Source: Deinococcus detaillensis (GTDB lineage Bacteria; Deinococcota; Deinococci; Deinococcales; Deinococcaceae). Taken from it: 64,000 nucleotides of DNA. The stretch is from contig NZ_VKDB01000010.1 of NCBI RefSeq assembly GCF_007280555.1, positions 1 to 64,000 of the forward strand. The letters run 5' to 3'. The position numbers and the translations under genes are program-made. This document shows, piece after piece, positions 38,548-48,387 of the stretch (positions are counted from its first letter, which is position 1; every line of letters begins with the position of its first letter). The notes beneath the pieces were generated by a model. That model saw nothing but the letters and a program-made list of their open reading frames with translations. It did not search any database and had not been told where the DNA came from.

Positions 38548-39291
38548 ATGATTCCCGACTTGCCCAACCCTGCCGAGATAGACGGCGAAGCCAGAAGCGG
38601 CATGAGTTACCGGATTTTCGGCACCATCCAGCCCACTTTGATCGTGGATATGGACAGCCGTCACGGGATGTTCAGCGACGCGGGCGGCATGTCGTGGATG
38701 AGCGCCACCGTCGAGATGAACACCGGCCTCAACAGCGGCGGTGGGGGCGGACTGCTGTCGGGTTTGGCGCGGATGGTCGGCGGCGGCACGCTGTTTTTGG
38801 TGCAGTTCACCACCCGCAGCGAAGGCCAGATCGCGTTTGCCACCGACTTTCCCGGCAAGATCGTGCCGCTCGATCTGGCGGCGGGCGAGAGCATCATCAT
38901 GCACAAGCACGCTTTTTTGGCGGCGGAAGCGGGCGTTACCTTGGCCGTGACCTTCACCCGCCGCTTTGGTGCGGGCTTGGTCGGCGGTGACGGTTTCGTG
39001 CTGCAAAGCGTGACCGGCCCCGGCATGGCTTTTGCCGAGCTGGACGGCGACGCCATCGAATACCACCTCAGCGCGGGCGAAATCCTGCTGGTCGAACCCG
39101 GCCACGTTGCCATGTTCGATCAGAGCGTCACCTTCGACGTGCAGATGGTCAAGGGACTGCGCAATATCATCTTTTCCGGTGAGGCGCTGTTTTTTGCTCG
39201 ACTGAGCGGGCCGGGGCGGGTCTGGCTCAACAGCATGTCGGCCAGCAAAGTGGCTCACCGGATCGGGGAATATTTGCCTAAGGGCAGCTAA
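38548..39291 (+). CDS. AIM24/TIGR00266 family protein
   Basis: A 247-residue beta-rich protein: PTLIVDMDSRHGMFSDAGGMSWMSATVEMNT, GGGGGLLSGLARMVGGGTLFLVQFTTRSEGQIAFATDFPGKIVPLDL, LLVEPGHVAMFDQSVTFDVQMVKGLRN is the family pattern. Function unknown; the family folds as a trimeric beta prism. TAGACT at 38537-38542 is 5 nt before the ATG. Confidence 0.88.
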   Translation: MIPDLPNPAEIDGEARSGMSYRIFGTIQPTLIVDMDSRHGMFSDAGGMSWMSATVEMNTGLNSGGGGGLLSGLARMVGGGTLFLVQFTTRSEGQIAFATDFPGKIVPLDLAAGESIIMHKHAFLAAEAGVTLAVTFTRRFGAGLVGGDGFVLQSVTGPGMAFAELDGDAIEYHLSAGEILLVEPGHVAMFDQSVTFDVQMVKGLRNIIFSGEALFFARLSGPGRVWLNSMSASKVAHRIGEYLPKGS

Positions 39292-39301
39292 ACACAACAA
39301 C

Positions 39302-39410
39302 GTTTATCTTTATGGAGACCGAGCGGAGCGGGCAGGCCCGAGAGGTGCTGTTTTGCCCAAGGAGCGGGCAGGCGTCCTTGTGGGCGTCCGCTCTGCCCAA
39401 GCCGCGAAAT
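39302..39410. repeat. Dispersed repeat, copy A
   Basis: GTTTATCTTTA (39302-39312), then a 22-bp core at 39319-39340 identical to the reverse complement of 61649-61670, then AGGTGCTG and TTGCCCA. It continues with a second GGAGCGGGCAGGC (39361-39373, direct repeat of 39325-39337) and GCTCTGCCCAAG (39390-39401), which also matches copy B. The gap 39292-39610 holds no gene. Likely a small noncoding repeat of the kind known from Deinococcus. Confidence 0.75.
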
Positions 39411-39610
39411 CTCGAAACGGCAGGGTGGCCGTGCTCAGTGTGGGGTTTAACACTTTGTCTGGAGCCGAGTTGCGCCCAAACTGCTGGGCGGACTAGGATA
39501 TAAGCGCGTTCTTCTTTTGTGCAGTGCCCCTTTTGTGTTTCCCGATCCTTCTCACCTTTGTTGTCCGCTCGGCCGCGCCGTTTTTGGCCAAGTCAGACGT
39601 TTGGAGATGT

Positions 39611-40153
39611 GTGCAATATATCGTTCATAAACCGAGAATTGGCCTTTTTATCGACACTCAAAACCTCTACCACTCGGCCCGGGACCTTGCCGAGCGCACC
39701 GTCAACTTTGAAACGCTCCTCGACATCGCTGCCCGTGACCGCGAACTGGTTCACGCCATCGCTTATACCGTAGAAAAAGATGGTGACAGCACGTCTAGGC
39801 CCTTCATCTACAAGCTTTCGGCACTGGGTTACAAGGTTCGGCGTATGACGCTGAGTCTGCACCACGTCACCGAAACCGGCAAGGCCATCTGGGAAGGCAA
39901 CTGGGATATGGGTATGGTGGCCGATATGGTGCGGCTCTCGGATTATTTGGACATCATGGTGTTGGGCAGTGGCGACGGCGACTTCACCGACATCGTGGAA
40001 CTCCTGCAAGAACGCGGCAAACGGGTCGAAGTGATCGCCTTCCGCGAGCATACCGCCCAAAAATTGATCGACGCCGCCGATAGATTCATTCATTTGCCCG
40101 ACGTCGAAGAAGCGTTGATGCCCGCCCGCCTTCCCAAGCCCGCTCTACCTTAA
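39611..40153 (+). CDS. NYN-domain (DUF88/LabA-like) protein
   Basis: A 180-residue PIN-like NYN protein: RIGLFIDTQNLYHSARDL (Asp motif), GNWDMGMVADMVRLSDYLDIMVLGSGDGDFTDIVELLQERGKRVEVIAF (acidic residues and SGDGDF motif) fit the NYN/LabA nuclease pattern. It is a predicted RNase. The GTG at 39611 with GGAG 4 nt upstream is preferred; the frame continues upstream through repeat-adjacent sequence. It ends 3 nt before queA. Confidence 0.82.
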   Translation: MQYIVHKPRIGLFIDTQNLYHSARDLAERTVNFETLLDIAARDRELVHAIAYTVEKDGDSTSRPFIYKLSALGYKVRRMTLSLHHVTETGKAIWEGNWDMGMVADMVRLSDYLDIMVLGSGDGDFTDIVELLQERGKRVEVIAFREHTAQKLIDAADRFIHLPDVEEALMPARLPKPALP

Positions 40154-40156
40154 ATC

Positions 40157-41203
40157 GTGTCCACGCTTCGTGACGCTGACGCGGTGCTGGCGCGGCTGAA
40201 TTTCGACTTGCCGCCCGAGCGTATTGCCCAAACCGGGGCCGAGCCGCGTGACAGCAGCAAACTGATGGTGGTGGGCGCGGAGATTCAGCACTGCATTTTC
40301 AGCGAGTTGCCCGACTTGCTGCGCTCCGGTGACGTGTTGGTGTTCAACCAGTCGCGGGTGATTCCGGCCCGTGTGATGGCCCGCAAGCCTGTAGTCAATG
40401 GGCAGGGTGGCGGTCAAATCGAAGTCTTGCTGCTGCGCGAAGAAGAGACGAATCTTTGGAGCGCTTACCTCAAGCCCGCCCGCCGCGCCGGGAACGAGTT
40501 GTATTTGGGCGAACACAGAGCAGAAGTCGTCGGCGTGCTGGACGACGGCGCACGGTTGCTGCGCTTCGAATCCGATCTCAAGCCGCACCTGGATGAGATT
40601 GGGCGCTTGCCTTTGCCGCCCTACATTCACGCGGGCGAAGACGATTCGGTATGGCGTGAGCGCTACCAGACTGTCTATGCCCGCGTGAATGGCAGCGTGG
40701 CCGCGCCGACAGCGGGCCTGCATTTCACGCCGGAGCTGTTGGCCCGCTTGGACGAGCGCGGCATTGAACGCGCTTATGTGACGCTGCACGTCGGGGCCGG
40801 AACTTTCAAGCCGATTCAGGGTTCGGTGGCCGACCACACCATGCACGCCGAGCGCTATTCGGTGAGCACCGAGACGGCCCAGATCATCAACCGTGCTAAA
40901 GCCGGGGGGCAGCGGGTGGTGGCGGTGGGAACGACGACGGTTCGCACATTAGAGAGCGCTTGGGACGGCCAACAGGTTCAGCCGGGCGAGGGCGATACCC
41001 GCATTTTCATCACGCCGGGTACGCCGGTCAACGTGCCCGATCTGCTGATTACCAATTTGCATTTGCCGGGTAGCACCCTGCTCCTGCTCGTCTCGGCGTT
41101 CGCGGGTGAGCAGCGCATCAAAGCGGCTTACGACGCAGCTTTAGCGGGCGATTACCGCTTCTACAGCTTGGGTGACGCGATGCTGCTGGAAAATCAGCGC
41201 TGA
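40157..41203 (+). CDS. queA: S-adenosylmethionine:tRNA ribosyltransferase-isomerase
   Basis: Makes epoxyqueuosine at position 34 of tRNAs. The 348-residue protein has FDLPPERIAQTGAEPRDSSKLMV, GDVLVFNQSRVIPARV, GRLPLPPYIH, SVAAPTAGLHFTPELL, VTLHVGAGTFKPI and TNLHLPGSTLLLLVSAFAG. The start is GTG at 40157; TACCTT at 40146-40151 lies 5 nt before it. It is convergent with the next gene, with only 1 nt between stops. Confidence 0.96.
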   Translation: MSTLRDADAVLARLNFDLPPERIAQTGAEPRDSSKLMVVGAEIQHCIFSELPDLLRSGDVLVFNQSRVIPARVMARKPVVNGQGGGQIEVLLLREEETNLWSAYLKPARRAGNELYLGEHRAEVVGVLDDGARLLRFESDLKPHLDEIGRLPLPPYIHAGEDDSVWRERYQTVYARVNGSVAAPTAGLHFTPELLARLDERGIERAYVTLHVGAGTFKPIQGSVADHTMHAERYSVSTETAQIINRAKAGGQRVVAVGTTTVRTLESAWDGQQVQPGEGDTRIFITPGTPVNVPDLLITNLHLPGSTLLLLVSAFAGEQRIKAAYDAALAGDYRFYSLGDAMLLENQR

Positions 41204-41204
41204 T

Positions 41205-42188
41205 TCAGGCTCTCATTTCCCGCCGTAACCCCACCCGCGCCCGCTCCCTGACAAACCCCATTCGCTCATTGATCGCCAGCATCGGCGTATTTCCGGTGTG
41301 GTTGGTGGTGTTGGCCGCCCCGTAGCCCCGCGCTTTGGCCTGCGCCGCCGCCGTGAGTTTGAGCAGCCAACCCCCGCCGAGGCCGCGCCACTCGCGGCGC
41401 ACGCCGGTCAAGCCCTGGTGGAGGGTGCTTAATTTTGAAGGGTCAGGCCGGTACAACTCACTGACGCCGATCCATTCTCCCTCGGGGCTGAGCAGCATGA
41501 AAAACCCCCGCACGTCAAACTCGGGCGCGTCCAGAATGCGGCTTTTCCACGTCTCAAACGGCCAAGGCGTGATCGGCTCGGCAAACGGCACTTCCGAGAG
41601 AAGGTGAATCATCAAAGTGTAGAGGCGGCGCTGCTCACTTTCGCTGCTTAGATCGGCCACTTCAGAAATTGGCAATGCCCTCAGCCCCGCTCGCCTGGCC
41701 CGCTCGGTGTGGTGCTGGAAATCAGTGGGGGAGAAGGTCTGCAAATCCAGCGTGCTGGTCCACATCCGCTCGTATTCGGCAAAGCCCTGCGCTTCAAGAA
41801 AGGCCATCTGCCACTCGCCTTCCCGCACGGTGGCCAGCACCACTTGCGCGTCTGGCGGCAACTGAGTCTCGGCGCGGCTCAGCAAGGCTTGGGGGAGCTC
41901 GCCGCCTTGCCAATCAGGATGCACGCTGAGGCTCAGGGCGTACCAACCGGCTTTGTCGTGCGACCTCGGCACTTGCGTCTCGGCCACGCCAACCAGTTGA
42001 CCGTCCACGTGGGCCAGCGTCAGCGCGTGGTGTTGCCCAGCGGAGCGTTGTTCGTCGAAGCGGCGAAGGTGGTCGGCAGTTTCGTTCTTGTTTTCGGCCA
42101 GCCCCAGGAACGCAGCCAACTCGCCGTACAGTTGGTCACTCAGGAGCGGCTGAGGGTGCAGGACTTCCCAGATCACGTCAGATTCCAT
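41205..42188 (-). CDS. Tandem GNAT-domain acetyltransferase
   Basis: A 327-residue protein with two GNAT folds. The first has ALSLSVHPDWQGGELPQALLSRAE and VREGEWQMAFLEAQGFAEYERMW; the second has TLHQGLTGVRREWRGLGGGWLLKLTAAAQAKARGYGAANTTNHTGNTPMLAINERMGF. Tandem GNATs of this type are common in Deinococcus and Streptomyces and mostly uncharacterised. A CAGACT-like box sits 5-6 nt before the ATG at 42188. Confidence 0.88.
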   Translation of the reverse strand: MESDVIWEVLHPQPLLSDQLYGELAAFLGLAENKNETADHLRRFDEQRSAGQHHALTLAHVDGQLVGVAETQVPRSHDKAGWYALSLSVHPDWQGGELPQALLSRAETQLPPDAQVVLATVREGEWQMAFLEAQGFAEYERMWTSTLDLQTFSPTDFQHHTERARRAGLRALPISEVADLSSESEQRRLYTLMIHLLSEVPFAEPITPWPFETWKSRILDAPEFDVRGFFMLLSPEGEWIGVSELYRPDPSKLSTLHQGLTGVRREWRGLGGGWLLKLTAAAQAKARGYGAANTTNHTGNTPMLAINERMGFVRERARVGLRREMRA

Positions 42189-42255
42189 AGCCCAGTCTGC
42201 CGAATTTGGATGGCGGCGGCATCTGCCATTTGGCGCAGCAGACCTAAGCTGCCCC

Positions 42256-44505
42256 TCAAATGAACTGCCCCGTCAAGCTCCGCTCACAGGCCTTCAAGCC
42301 GCTCGGCGGCCCTTCATACAGCACCTCGCCGCCCGCGCTGCCGCCTTCGGGGCCGAGGTCGATGATCCAATCGGCCTGCCGAATCACGTCCAAATGATGC
42401 TCGATCAGAATCACCGTGTTGCCGCTGTCCACCAAGCGGTCAATCAAGCGCATCAGCATTCCGATGTCCGATAAATGCAGGCCGGTGGTGGGTTCGTCCA
42501 TCACGTAGACACTGCCTTTTTTGTGCAGTTCGCCCGCCAGCTTGAGGCGCTGGCCCTCGCCGCCCGATACGGTGCTGAGCGGCTGCCCCAGTTTCAAATA
42601 ACTCAGGCCCACATCGTTCATGGCCTGAATGACCGAGCGCACCTTCTTTTCGGTAAAAAAGGCCAGCGCTTCCTCGGCGGTCATCTCCAGCACGTCAGCA
42701 ATCGACTTTCCGCGCAGGTGGTAGGTCAGTACCTCCTCCTTAAAGCGCTTGCCCTCGCAGACTTCACACACCGAGGTCATGCCTTCCATAAAAGCCAGAT
42801 CGGTGTAAATCACGCCCAAGCCGCTGCATTCGGGGCAACTGCCCTCACTGTTGAAGCTGAACAGCGACGGGCTGACTTTGTTGGCGGCGGCAAACGCTTT
42901 GCGGATGTCGTCCATGATGCCGGTGTACGTCGCCGGAGCCGAGCGGCTGTTGGCGGTTACGCGCGACTGATCGATCACCACCGCGCCCAAGTGCTGCGTC
43001 AAAAATACCTCGTTGATCAGCGAACTCTTGCCCGAACCGGCCACGCCCGTGATGACGCTCAGCACGCCCGTCGGAATGTTCACCGTCACGTTTTTGAGGT
43101 TGTGCAGGTTGGCGTCTTTGATACTCAGGTTGCCTGTGGGTTGGCGCACCTTCTCTTTGACTGGCAAGTGCTGGCTCAAAAATTGTCCGGTCAGCGTGTC
43201 GGCGTGCTGAAGGTCGGCGTAACTGCCCTCGAACACCACCTGCCCGCCGTGTGTGCCTGCTCCCGGCCCGATGTCGACGATATGGTCGGCCACCGCGATC
43301 ACGTCGGGGTCGTGCTCTACCACCAGCACGGTGTTGCCTTTGTCGCGCAATTTTTGCAGCAGGCCGTTGAGGCGGGCCACGTCTCTTGCGTGCAGGCCTA
43401 CGCTGGGTTCGTCGAGGATATACAGCATCTCGGTCAGGCTGTTGCCGAGGTGCCGGATCATCTTGAGGCGTTGCGACTCGCCGCCCGACAGCGTGGATGT
43501 CTCGCGGCTCAGGCTCAAATACCCCAGTCCGATGTCGCAGAGGTGTTGCAAGCGTTCGACCAGTTTACCCGCCACCCGCGCCGCCGCTGGGTCACTCAAG
43601 GTCTTCAAAAACTGAATGAGTTCGCCAATTTCCAAATCCGACAACTCGGCGATGTTGCGCCCGTCTATTCGGCAAGCCAGCGCTGCTTCGTTCAGCCGTG
43701 CGCCGTGACACACTGGACACGTCTGCGAGGTGGTAAATGCCTCGAACACCGCTTTGCTGCGGGCCGACATGGCTGCCGCGTCTTTTTTGAGGTACATGCG
43801 GGCAAAGCGCTCGATCAGGCCCTCATATTTCAAGTTGAAATCGGTGAAGGCGACTTTGTGATTGTCCGCGCCGTACAGCAAAAGCTTCAATTCTTCGGGG
43901 CTGTACTCGTCAACCGGTTTGTCATTGTCAAAAAATCCGGACTGCGCGTAAGTCTTCCAAGTCCAGTGGCTCCCGACCTTGAAATCGGGATGCAAAATCG
44001 CGCCGCCGTTCAGCGACAAAGAGCGGTCTAGAAACCTCTCCAAGTCAAGCTGGGTGATTTTGCCGATGCCCTCGCATTCGGGGCACATACCCTGCGGCGT
44101 GTTGAAAGAAAAAGCGAAAGCTGGCCCGGCGGAGGGCTGCCCGAAGCGCGAAAAAAGGAGTCTCAGCGGCGCGGCGATGTCGGTGTAGGTGCCGGCTGTG
44201 GATCGCGAGCCGCCGCCGACCCGCTTCTGGTCAATGATAATCGGGGCGTTGAGGTGCTCGATTCGGTCGACGTCGGCCTGGCCGTAGTGCGGCAAAAAGC
44301 CCTGCACGAAAGCGGTAAACGTTTCGTTGAGCTGGCGCTGCGCCTCGGCGGCAACCGTGTCGAACACCAGCGACGACTTGCCGGAACCCGATACGCCGAT
44401 AAACACCGTGATTTTATTTTTGGGAATGCGCAGCGAAATGTCTTTGAGGTTGTTTTCACGTGCGCCGTAAATTTCGATGAAGTCGCGAGTGGGTTGGATG
44501 GTCAT
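42256..44505 (-). CDS. Short UvrA-like ABC ATPase
   Basis: A 749-residue protein of the UvrA family. Walker A motifs GVSGSGKSS (residues 37-45) and GVAGSGKSS (about 491), ABC signatures STLSGGESQRLKM and STVSGGEGQRLKL, and zinc-type motifs CPECEG, CPVCHGARL, CPECSGLG and CEVCEGKRF. It is some 200 residues shorter than canonical UvrA, consistent with the class lacking the UvrB-binding insertion (the drug-resistance or UvrA2-like type). Strong AGGAGG ribosome site 6 nt before the ATG. An accessory role rather than main excision repair is inferred. Confidence 0.9.
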   Translation of the reverse strand: MTIQPTRDFIEIYGARENNLKDISLRIPKNKITVFIGVSGSGKSSLVFDTVAAEAQRQLNETFTAFVQGFLPHYGQADVDRIEHLNAPIIIDQKRVGGGSRSTAGTYTDIAAPLRLLFSRFGQPSAGPAFAFSFNTPQGMCPECEGIGKITQLDLERFLDRSLSLNGGAILHPDFKVGSHWTWKTYAQSGFFDNDKPVDEYSPEELKLLLYGADNHKVAFTDFNLKYEGLIERFARMYLKKDAAAMSARSKAVFEAFTTSQTCPVCHGARLNEAALACRIDGRNIAELSDLEIGELIQFLKTLSDPAAARVAGKLVERLQHLCDIGLGYLSLSRETSTLSGGESQRLKMIRHLGNSLTEMLYILDEPSVGLHARDVARLNGLLQKLRDKGNTVLVVEHDPDVIAVADHIVDIGPGAGTHGGQVVFEGSYADLQHADTLTGQFLSQHLPVKEKVRQPTGNLSIKDANLHNLKNVTVNIPTGVLSVITGVAGSGKSSLINEVFLTQHLGAVVIDQSRVTANSRSAPATYTGIMDDIRKAFAAANKVSPSLFSFNSEGSCPECSGLGVIYTDLAFMEGMTSVCEVCEGKRFKEEVLTYHLRGKSIADVLEMTAEEALAFFTEKKVRSVIQAMNDVGLSYLKLGQPLSTVSGGEGQRLKLAGELHKKGSVYVMDEPTTGLHLSDIGMLMRLIDRLVDSGNTVILIEHHLDVIRQADWIIDLGPEGGSAGGEVLYEGPPSGLKACERSLTGQFI

Positions 44506-44660
44506 GGTTGGCCTCCTAGACTTCAGATTCCCTGAAAAGAAGATGAAAATTGTTTAGGGTGAGCTTTAATTTCTCTTCATGTCTTTCCTTCTGAAGAAAC
44601 CCTCAAGGTGGATATTCCGGTTTGTTTTGTCTCTTAGTTGACGCTGTTTATACTCGCTGC

Positions 44661-46709
44661 ATGACTCAATCCAGCCCTATCAAGACAGACAATCCTCTGC
44701 TCAACCTCGGTTTTGAAATTCCCTTTGACCGAATTAAGCCCGAACACGCTGAACCGGCGGTAGACATCTTGATCGCCAAGTGCCGCGAGGATTTGGAGCG
44801 GGCCGCTCAGGCCCCCAAGCGCCAGTTCGCGGGCTTTTTACAGGAACTCGACACCTTGGGCCAGCAACTCGCGGCGGTGCAAACGGTGGTCGGCCACCTC
44901 AACGGCGTCATTTCCAGCGACGAGTGGCGGGCGGCCAACGAAGCGATCTTGCCCAAAGTCAGCGCCTTTTTCACCGAGTTGGGTCTGCATCCGGGGTTGT
45001 GGGCGGCCATGAAGGCTTATCAGCAGGGTGCGGACGCTCAGCAGCTCAGCTCCGAATGGACGCGCTTTTTGACTTTAGAGGTGGACGCCTTTCGCCGCAA
45101 CGGAGCCGACTTGGGCGACGCGGGCAAGCAGCGCCTGACCGAAATCAATGTCAGCTTGGCTGAAATCACCAACCAGTACGGCAAAAATGTAATGGACGGC
45201 ATCAAAGCCTACGAGTTGTACGTCGGCCCAGAGCGCATGGCGGGCGTGCCGCAGCGCCTCAAAGACGCCACTGCCGCAGACGCCGAAGCGCACGGGAAGG
45301 CCGGAATGCACCGCCTGACCCTCCACACGCCGGTGTACGGCCCCGTCATCACTTACGCCGATGACCGCAGCCTGCGCGAAGAACTGATGCGGGCCAATAA
45401 CCTAGTGGGCGTCGGTGAAGGGCGCGATAACCGCGAACTGTTGCCGCAGATTTTGCGCCTGCGCCGTGAACGGGCCGCGTTGCTGGGCTTTGAGAACTTT
45501 GCCGACCTAGTGACCGCTGATCGGATGTCCGGCAGCGCTCAGGCGGCCATCCAATTTGAGCACGATTTAGAAGGGCGCACCCGCCCCTTTTTTGACGAGG
45601 AAAACCGCGAGCTGCTGGCTTATTACCGTCAAAAAGCTGGCGAGGACGCACCGGAAATGGCGGCCTGGGACGCTTCTTACTGGGCCGAGAAATTGCGTCA
45701 GGAGCGCTACGACTTCGACGCCGAAGTGCTGCGCCCCTACTTTCCGATGGAGCAGGTGCTCTCGGGCATGTTCGAGATTACCCGGCGGGTCTTCGGCATC
45801 ACGGTCAAGGAAGCGCAGGCGGCGGGCTGGCATGAAGAAGTCAAGTACTACGACATCTTCAATGAAGCCGGAGAGCACATCGCCAGCTTTTACACCGATT
45901 GGTTCCCCCGTGACAGCAAACGTGGCGGCGCGTGGATGAACGCCCTGTATACCGGCGGCCCCCGCGAAGACGGTTTCGCTCCGCATTTGGGCCTGATGTG
46001 CGGCAACCTCAACCCGCCGAGCGGTGATACGCCTTCACTGCTGAGTCTGGGCGAGGTGGAAACGGTCTTTCACGAGTTCGGCCACCTGCTCCACCACGCC
46101 CTTGCCCGCGTGCCGGTGCAGTCGCTGAGCGGCACCAAAGTGGCCTGGGATTTCGTGGAATTGCCCTCGCAGATCATGGAAAACTGGGTCTGGACGCCGG
46201 AAGGCCTTGAGCTGATCGCCAAGCATTACCAAACTGGCGAAGGCTTGCCGGACGCGCTCTACCAAAAGATGCTGGCCGCCCGCAATTTCCGCGCCGGGGG
46301 GATGGCGATGCGGCAGTACAGCTTTGCCACGGTTGATCTGGCGCTGCACGTCGAGTACGACGAAGCGCAGGGCGATCCGCTGGACTTTGCCCGCACCTTG
46401 ATGAACCGCTACACCTTTTTGCCGCTGCCGGAAAGCAACTTCATAACCCAGTTCGGTCACCTGTTCTCCAGTCCGGTGGGCTATGCGGGCGGCTATTACA
46501 GCTACAAGTGGGCCGAAGTGCTCGACGCCGACGCCTTTTCCCGCTTCGAAAACGAAGGCGTCTTCAACCGGCAAACCGGGCGCGAATACGTGGATAAGCT
46601 GCTTTCACGCGGCGGCAGCGTGGAGCCCGCTCAGCTTTACCGCGACTTTATGGGGCGCGACCCCGACCCTGAAGCGCTGCTGCGGCGCAGTGGACTGAGC
46701 AAACAGTGA
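44661..46709 (+). CDS. M3-family oligopeptidase (oligopeptidase A-like)
   Basis: A 682-residue zinc metallopeptidase. Zn site [11 protein letters not shown] (HExxH) with downstream Glu in the [10 protein letters not shown] helix, N-terminal [22 protein letters not shown] typical of oligopeptidase A/PrlC, and the C-terminal [33 protein letters not shown] region. Cytoplasmic breakdown of peptides is expected. TATACT at 44649-44654 is 6 nt before the ATG, with TTGTCT (44627-44632) as a -35 at 16 nt. Confidence 0.93.
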   Translation: MTQSSPIKTDNPLLNLGFEIPFDRIKPEHAEPAVDILIAKCREDLERAAQAPKRQFAGFLQELDTLGQQLAAVQTVVGHLNGVISSDEWRAANEAILPKVSAFFTELGLHPGLWAAMKAYQQGADAQQLSSEWTRFLTLEVDAFRRNGADLGDAGKQRLTEINVSLAEITNQYGKNVMDGIKAYELYVGPERMAGVPQRLKDATAADAEAHGKAGMHRLTLHTPVYGPVITYADDRSLREELMRANNLVGVGEGRDNRELLPQILRLRRERAALLGFENFADLVTADRMSGSAQAAIQFEHDLEGRTRPFFDEENRELLAYYRQKAGEDAPEMAAWDASYWAEKLRQERYDFDAEVLRPYFPMEQVLSGMFEITRRVFGITVKEAQAAGWHEEVKYYDIFNEAGEHIASFYTDWFPRDSKRGGAWMNALYTGGPREDGFAPHLGLMCGNLNPPSGDTPSLLSLGEVETVFHEFGHLLHHALARVPVQSLSGTKVAWDFVELPSQIMENWVWTPEGLELIAKHYQTGEGLPDALYQKMLAARNFRAGGMAMRQYSFATVDLALHVEYDEAQGDPLDFARTLMNRYTFLPLPESNFITQFGHLFSSPVGYAGGYYSYKWAEVLDADAFSRFENEGVFNRQTGREYVDKLLSRGGSVEPAQLYRDFMGRDPDPEALLRRSGLSKQ

Positions 46710-46808
46710 GCCAATAAGTCTGAGCCAGAACTGACCGGGTGGGAAGAATGGGGGTGTTCAGTTTTTGTGACACTCCCGCCTTCACTTCTGACGCTATGAT
46801 GAGCAGCA

Positions 46809-47966
46809 ATGGCGAATGTCGTAAAGCCTGCCGTGCTGGTCGCGGCTTCCACTTCCTCGCGGGCAGCGGCGCTTTTTGGCCACCTGCCTCAAGCCGACGT
46901 CTATCATTCGCCAGACGCCGACACGCTGCTGCGCGAAACACGCCTGCGCCCGCCGGACGTGCTGGTGCTGTATACCGACTTGCCCTCCAGCGTCGCGCTG
47001 AGCGAGGTGCTGGGCATCTTGAAGAGCCGCGAAGACCTCGCCAACACCCGCTTTCTGGCGGTGGGGAGTCAGGGCCTGGGCGCACTGCTCAGCGCCGGGG
47101 CCGACGCCCTGATGAGCGACAGCACCGCGCCGGAAGCGCTGGCCTTTTTGATCAGCACGTTGCTGGGCCGGGTGCGCCAGCAACGCGAACTGGCTGAGCG
47201 CAACCTGGGCCTGCTCAAGAAGCTCGACGCCTGGGAGCATGAGGAGCGGGTGCGCGACCAACTCGTTCACATGCTGGTTCACGATCTCAAAAACCCTATC
47301 GCGGCGGTGATGGGCCTGCTCGAAATCGTGGAAGAAGATGAGCGGCTGCCCCAGGACATGAAAGAACTGGTGCATTTGTCGCGGGAAGAAACCCAGCACC
47401 TCTTGCACCTGTCGGTCAATATGCTCGATGTCCGCAAGATTCAGGCGGGCAAGATGAACCTCGACTTCGAGCTGATGTTTTCGCCGATGTACACCGAAGT
47501 GATCGACTTGGCGCGGGGCGACGTGGGCGCGGGCCTGCGCGAGCGCCGCCTGACCATTGACGTTGCGCCCAACTTGTCGCCAGCGCGGGCCGATCCGGGG
47601 ATTTTGCGCCGCATTTTTGCCAATTTGCTGAGCAATGCCATGAAGCACACCACCAAAGACGGCAAAATTGAAGTGCGGATTCTCAAGGTCGCCGAAGACG
47701 TGCAGTTCACCATCCGCGACAACGGTGAGGGCATTCCCGCCGATGACATTCCTAACTTGTTCGCCGCCTTCGAGCAGTCGCGCCTGACCCTACATGGCCG
47801 CTTTGACACCGGCATGGGCCTCGCGTTTTGCAAGCTGGCGATTGAAGGGCACGGCGGGCGCATCTGGGTGGAATCGGTGCGGGGCAAGGGATCGACCTTC
47901 ACCTTCATTTTGCCGCTGGCCCGCGACGAGGAAGACGACGACGATTTCGCAGAACTGGTGTCGTAA
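46809..47966 (+). CDS. Sensor histidine kinase with degenerate receiver-like N-terminus
   Basis: A 385-residue cytoplasmic kinase. Residues about 1-115 look like a receiver fold ([12 protein letters not shown] in place of the Asp motif), then a coiled linker, the H-box with His158 ([20 protein letters not shown]), and the HATPase domain ([15 protein letters not shown]-box, [10 protein letters not shown]1, [17 protein letters not shown]2). No membrane span. No partner regulator is adjacent. TATGAT at 46795-46800 is 8 nt before the ATG. Confidence 0.9.
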   Translation: MANVVKPAVLVAASTSSRAAALFGHLPQADVYHSPDADTLLRETRLRPPDVLVLYTDLPSSVALSEVLGILKSREDLANTRFLAVGSQGLGALLSAGADALMSDSTAPEALAFLISTLLGRVRQQRELAERNLGLLKKLDAWEHEERVRDQLVHMLVHDLKNPIAAVMGLLEIVEEDERLPQDMKELVHLSREETQHLLHLSVNMLDVRKIQAGKMNLDFELMFSPMYTEVIDLARGDVGAGLRERRLTIDVAPNLSPARADPGILRRIFANLLSNAMKHTTKDGKIEVRILKVAEDVQFTIRDNGEGIPADDIPNLFAAFEQSRLTLHGRFDTGMGLAFCKLAIEGHGGRIWVESVRGKGSTFTFILPLARDEEDDDDFAELVS

Positions 47967-47972
47967 CCGCCG

Positions 47973-48173
47973 CTAGCTCTGCGCTGGCACGAGCGCTTGC
48001 ACCCTGCCGACCACTCCCGAAGTCAGGCGAACCTTGATGCCGTGCGGGTGGCTGGCCGAGTTGGTCAGTAGCGCCGCCACCACCCCGCGAGTGAGCTGCC
48101 CGCTGGCCTGGTGGTGCTTTTGAATCACGTCCACGGTCAGGCCGGGGCGGATGAGGGAGCGGGGCGGAGTCAT
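47973..48173 (-). CDS. YwbE family (DUF2196) small protein
   Basis: A 66-residue protein with the YwbE pattern: IRPGLTVDVIQKHHQASGQLTRGVVAALLTNSASHPHGIKVRL followed by GVVGRVQ. Conserved in Bacillus and others, function unknown. TATACT (complement at 48180-48185) lies 6 nt before the ATG. Convergent with the kinase gene, 6 nt between stops. Confidence 0.85.
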   Translation of the reverse strand: MTPPRSLIRPGLTVDVIQKHHQASGQLTRGVVAALLTNSASHPHGIKVRLTSGVVGRVQALVPAQS

Positions 48174-48387
48174 GGGGTTAGTATAGCTGGTTTTTGAATT
48201 TCAGCCCCTCAACGTAATGACCCGCATCCGCTTGCCGCGCTTTGCCGCTTTGCTGGGGATGAGCACTGCCACAGCTTGGCGACGTGCTTGAGGCGGGTTT
48301 CGGTGTCGGTGTCTTGCCCCCGAGTCCCAAGGTAACCTTTTTAAGACTTGCCACTTTCACCCCGCACCCAGACGCTAAACTGCTCTG

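Noticed and set aside
42475..44031. Long open frame antisense to uvrA-like gene
   Set aside because: A 518-codon plus-strand frame inside the UvrA coding region; no recognisable domain, while the minus strand has full ABC and zinc motifs.
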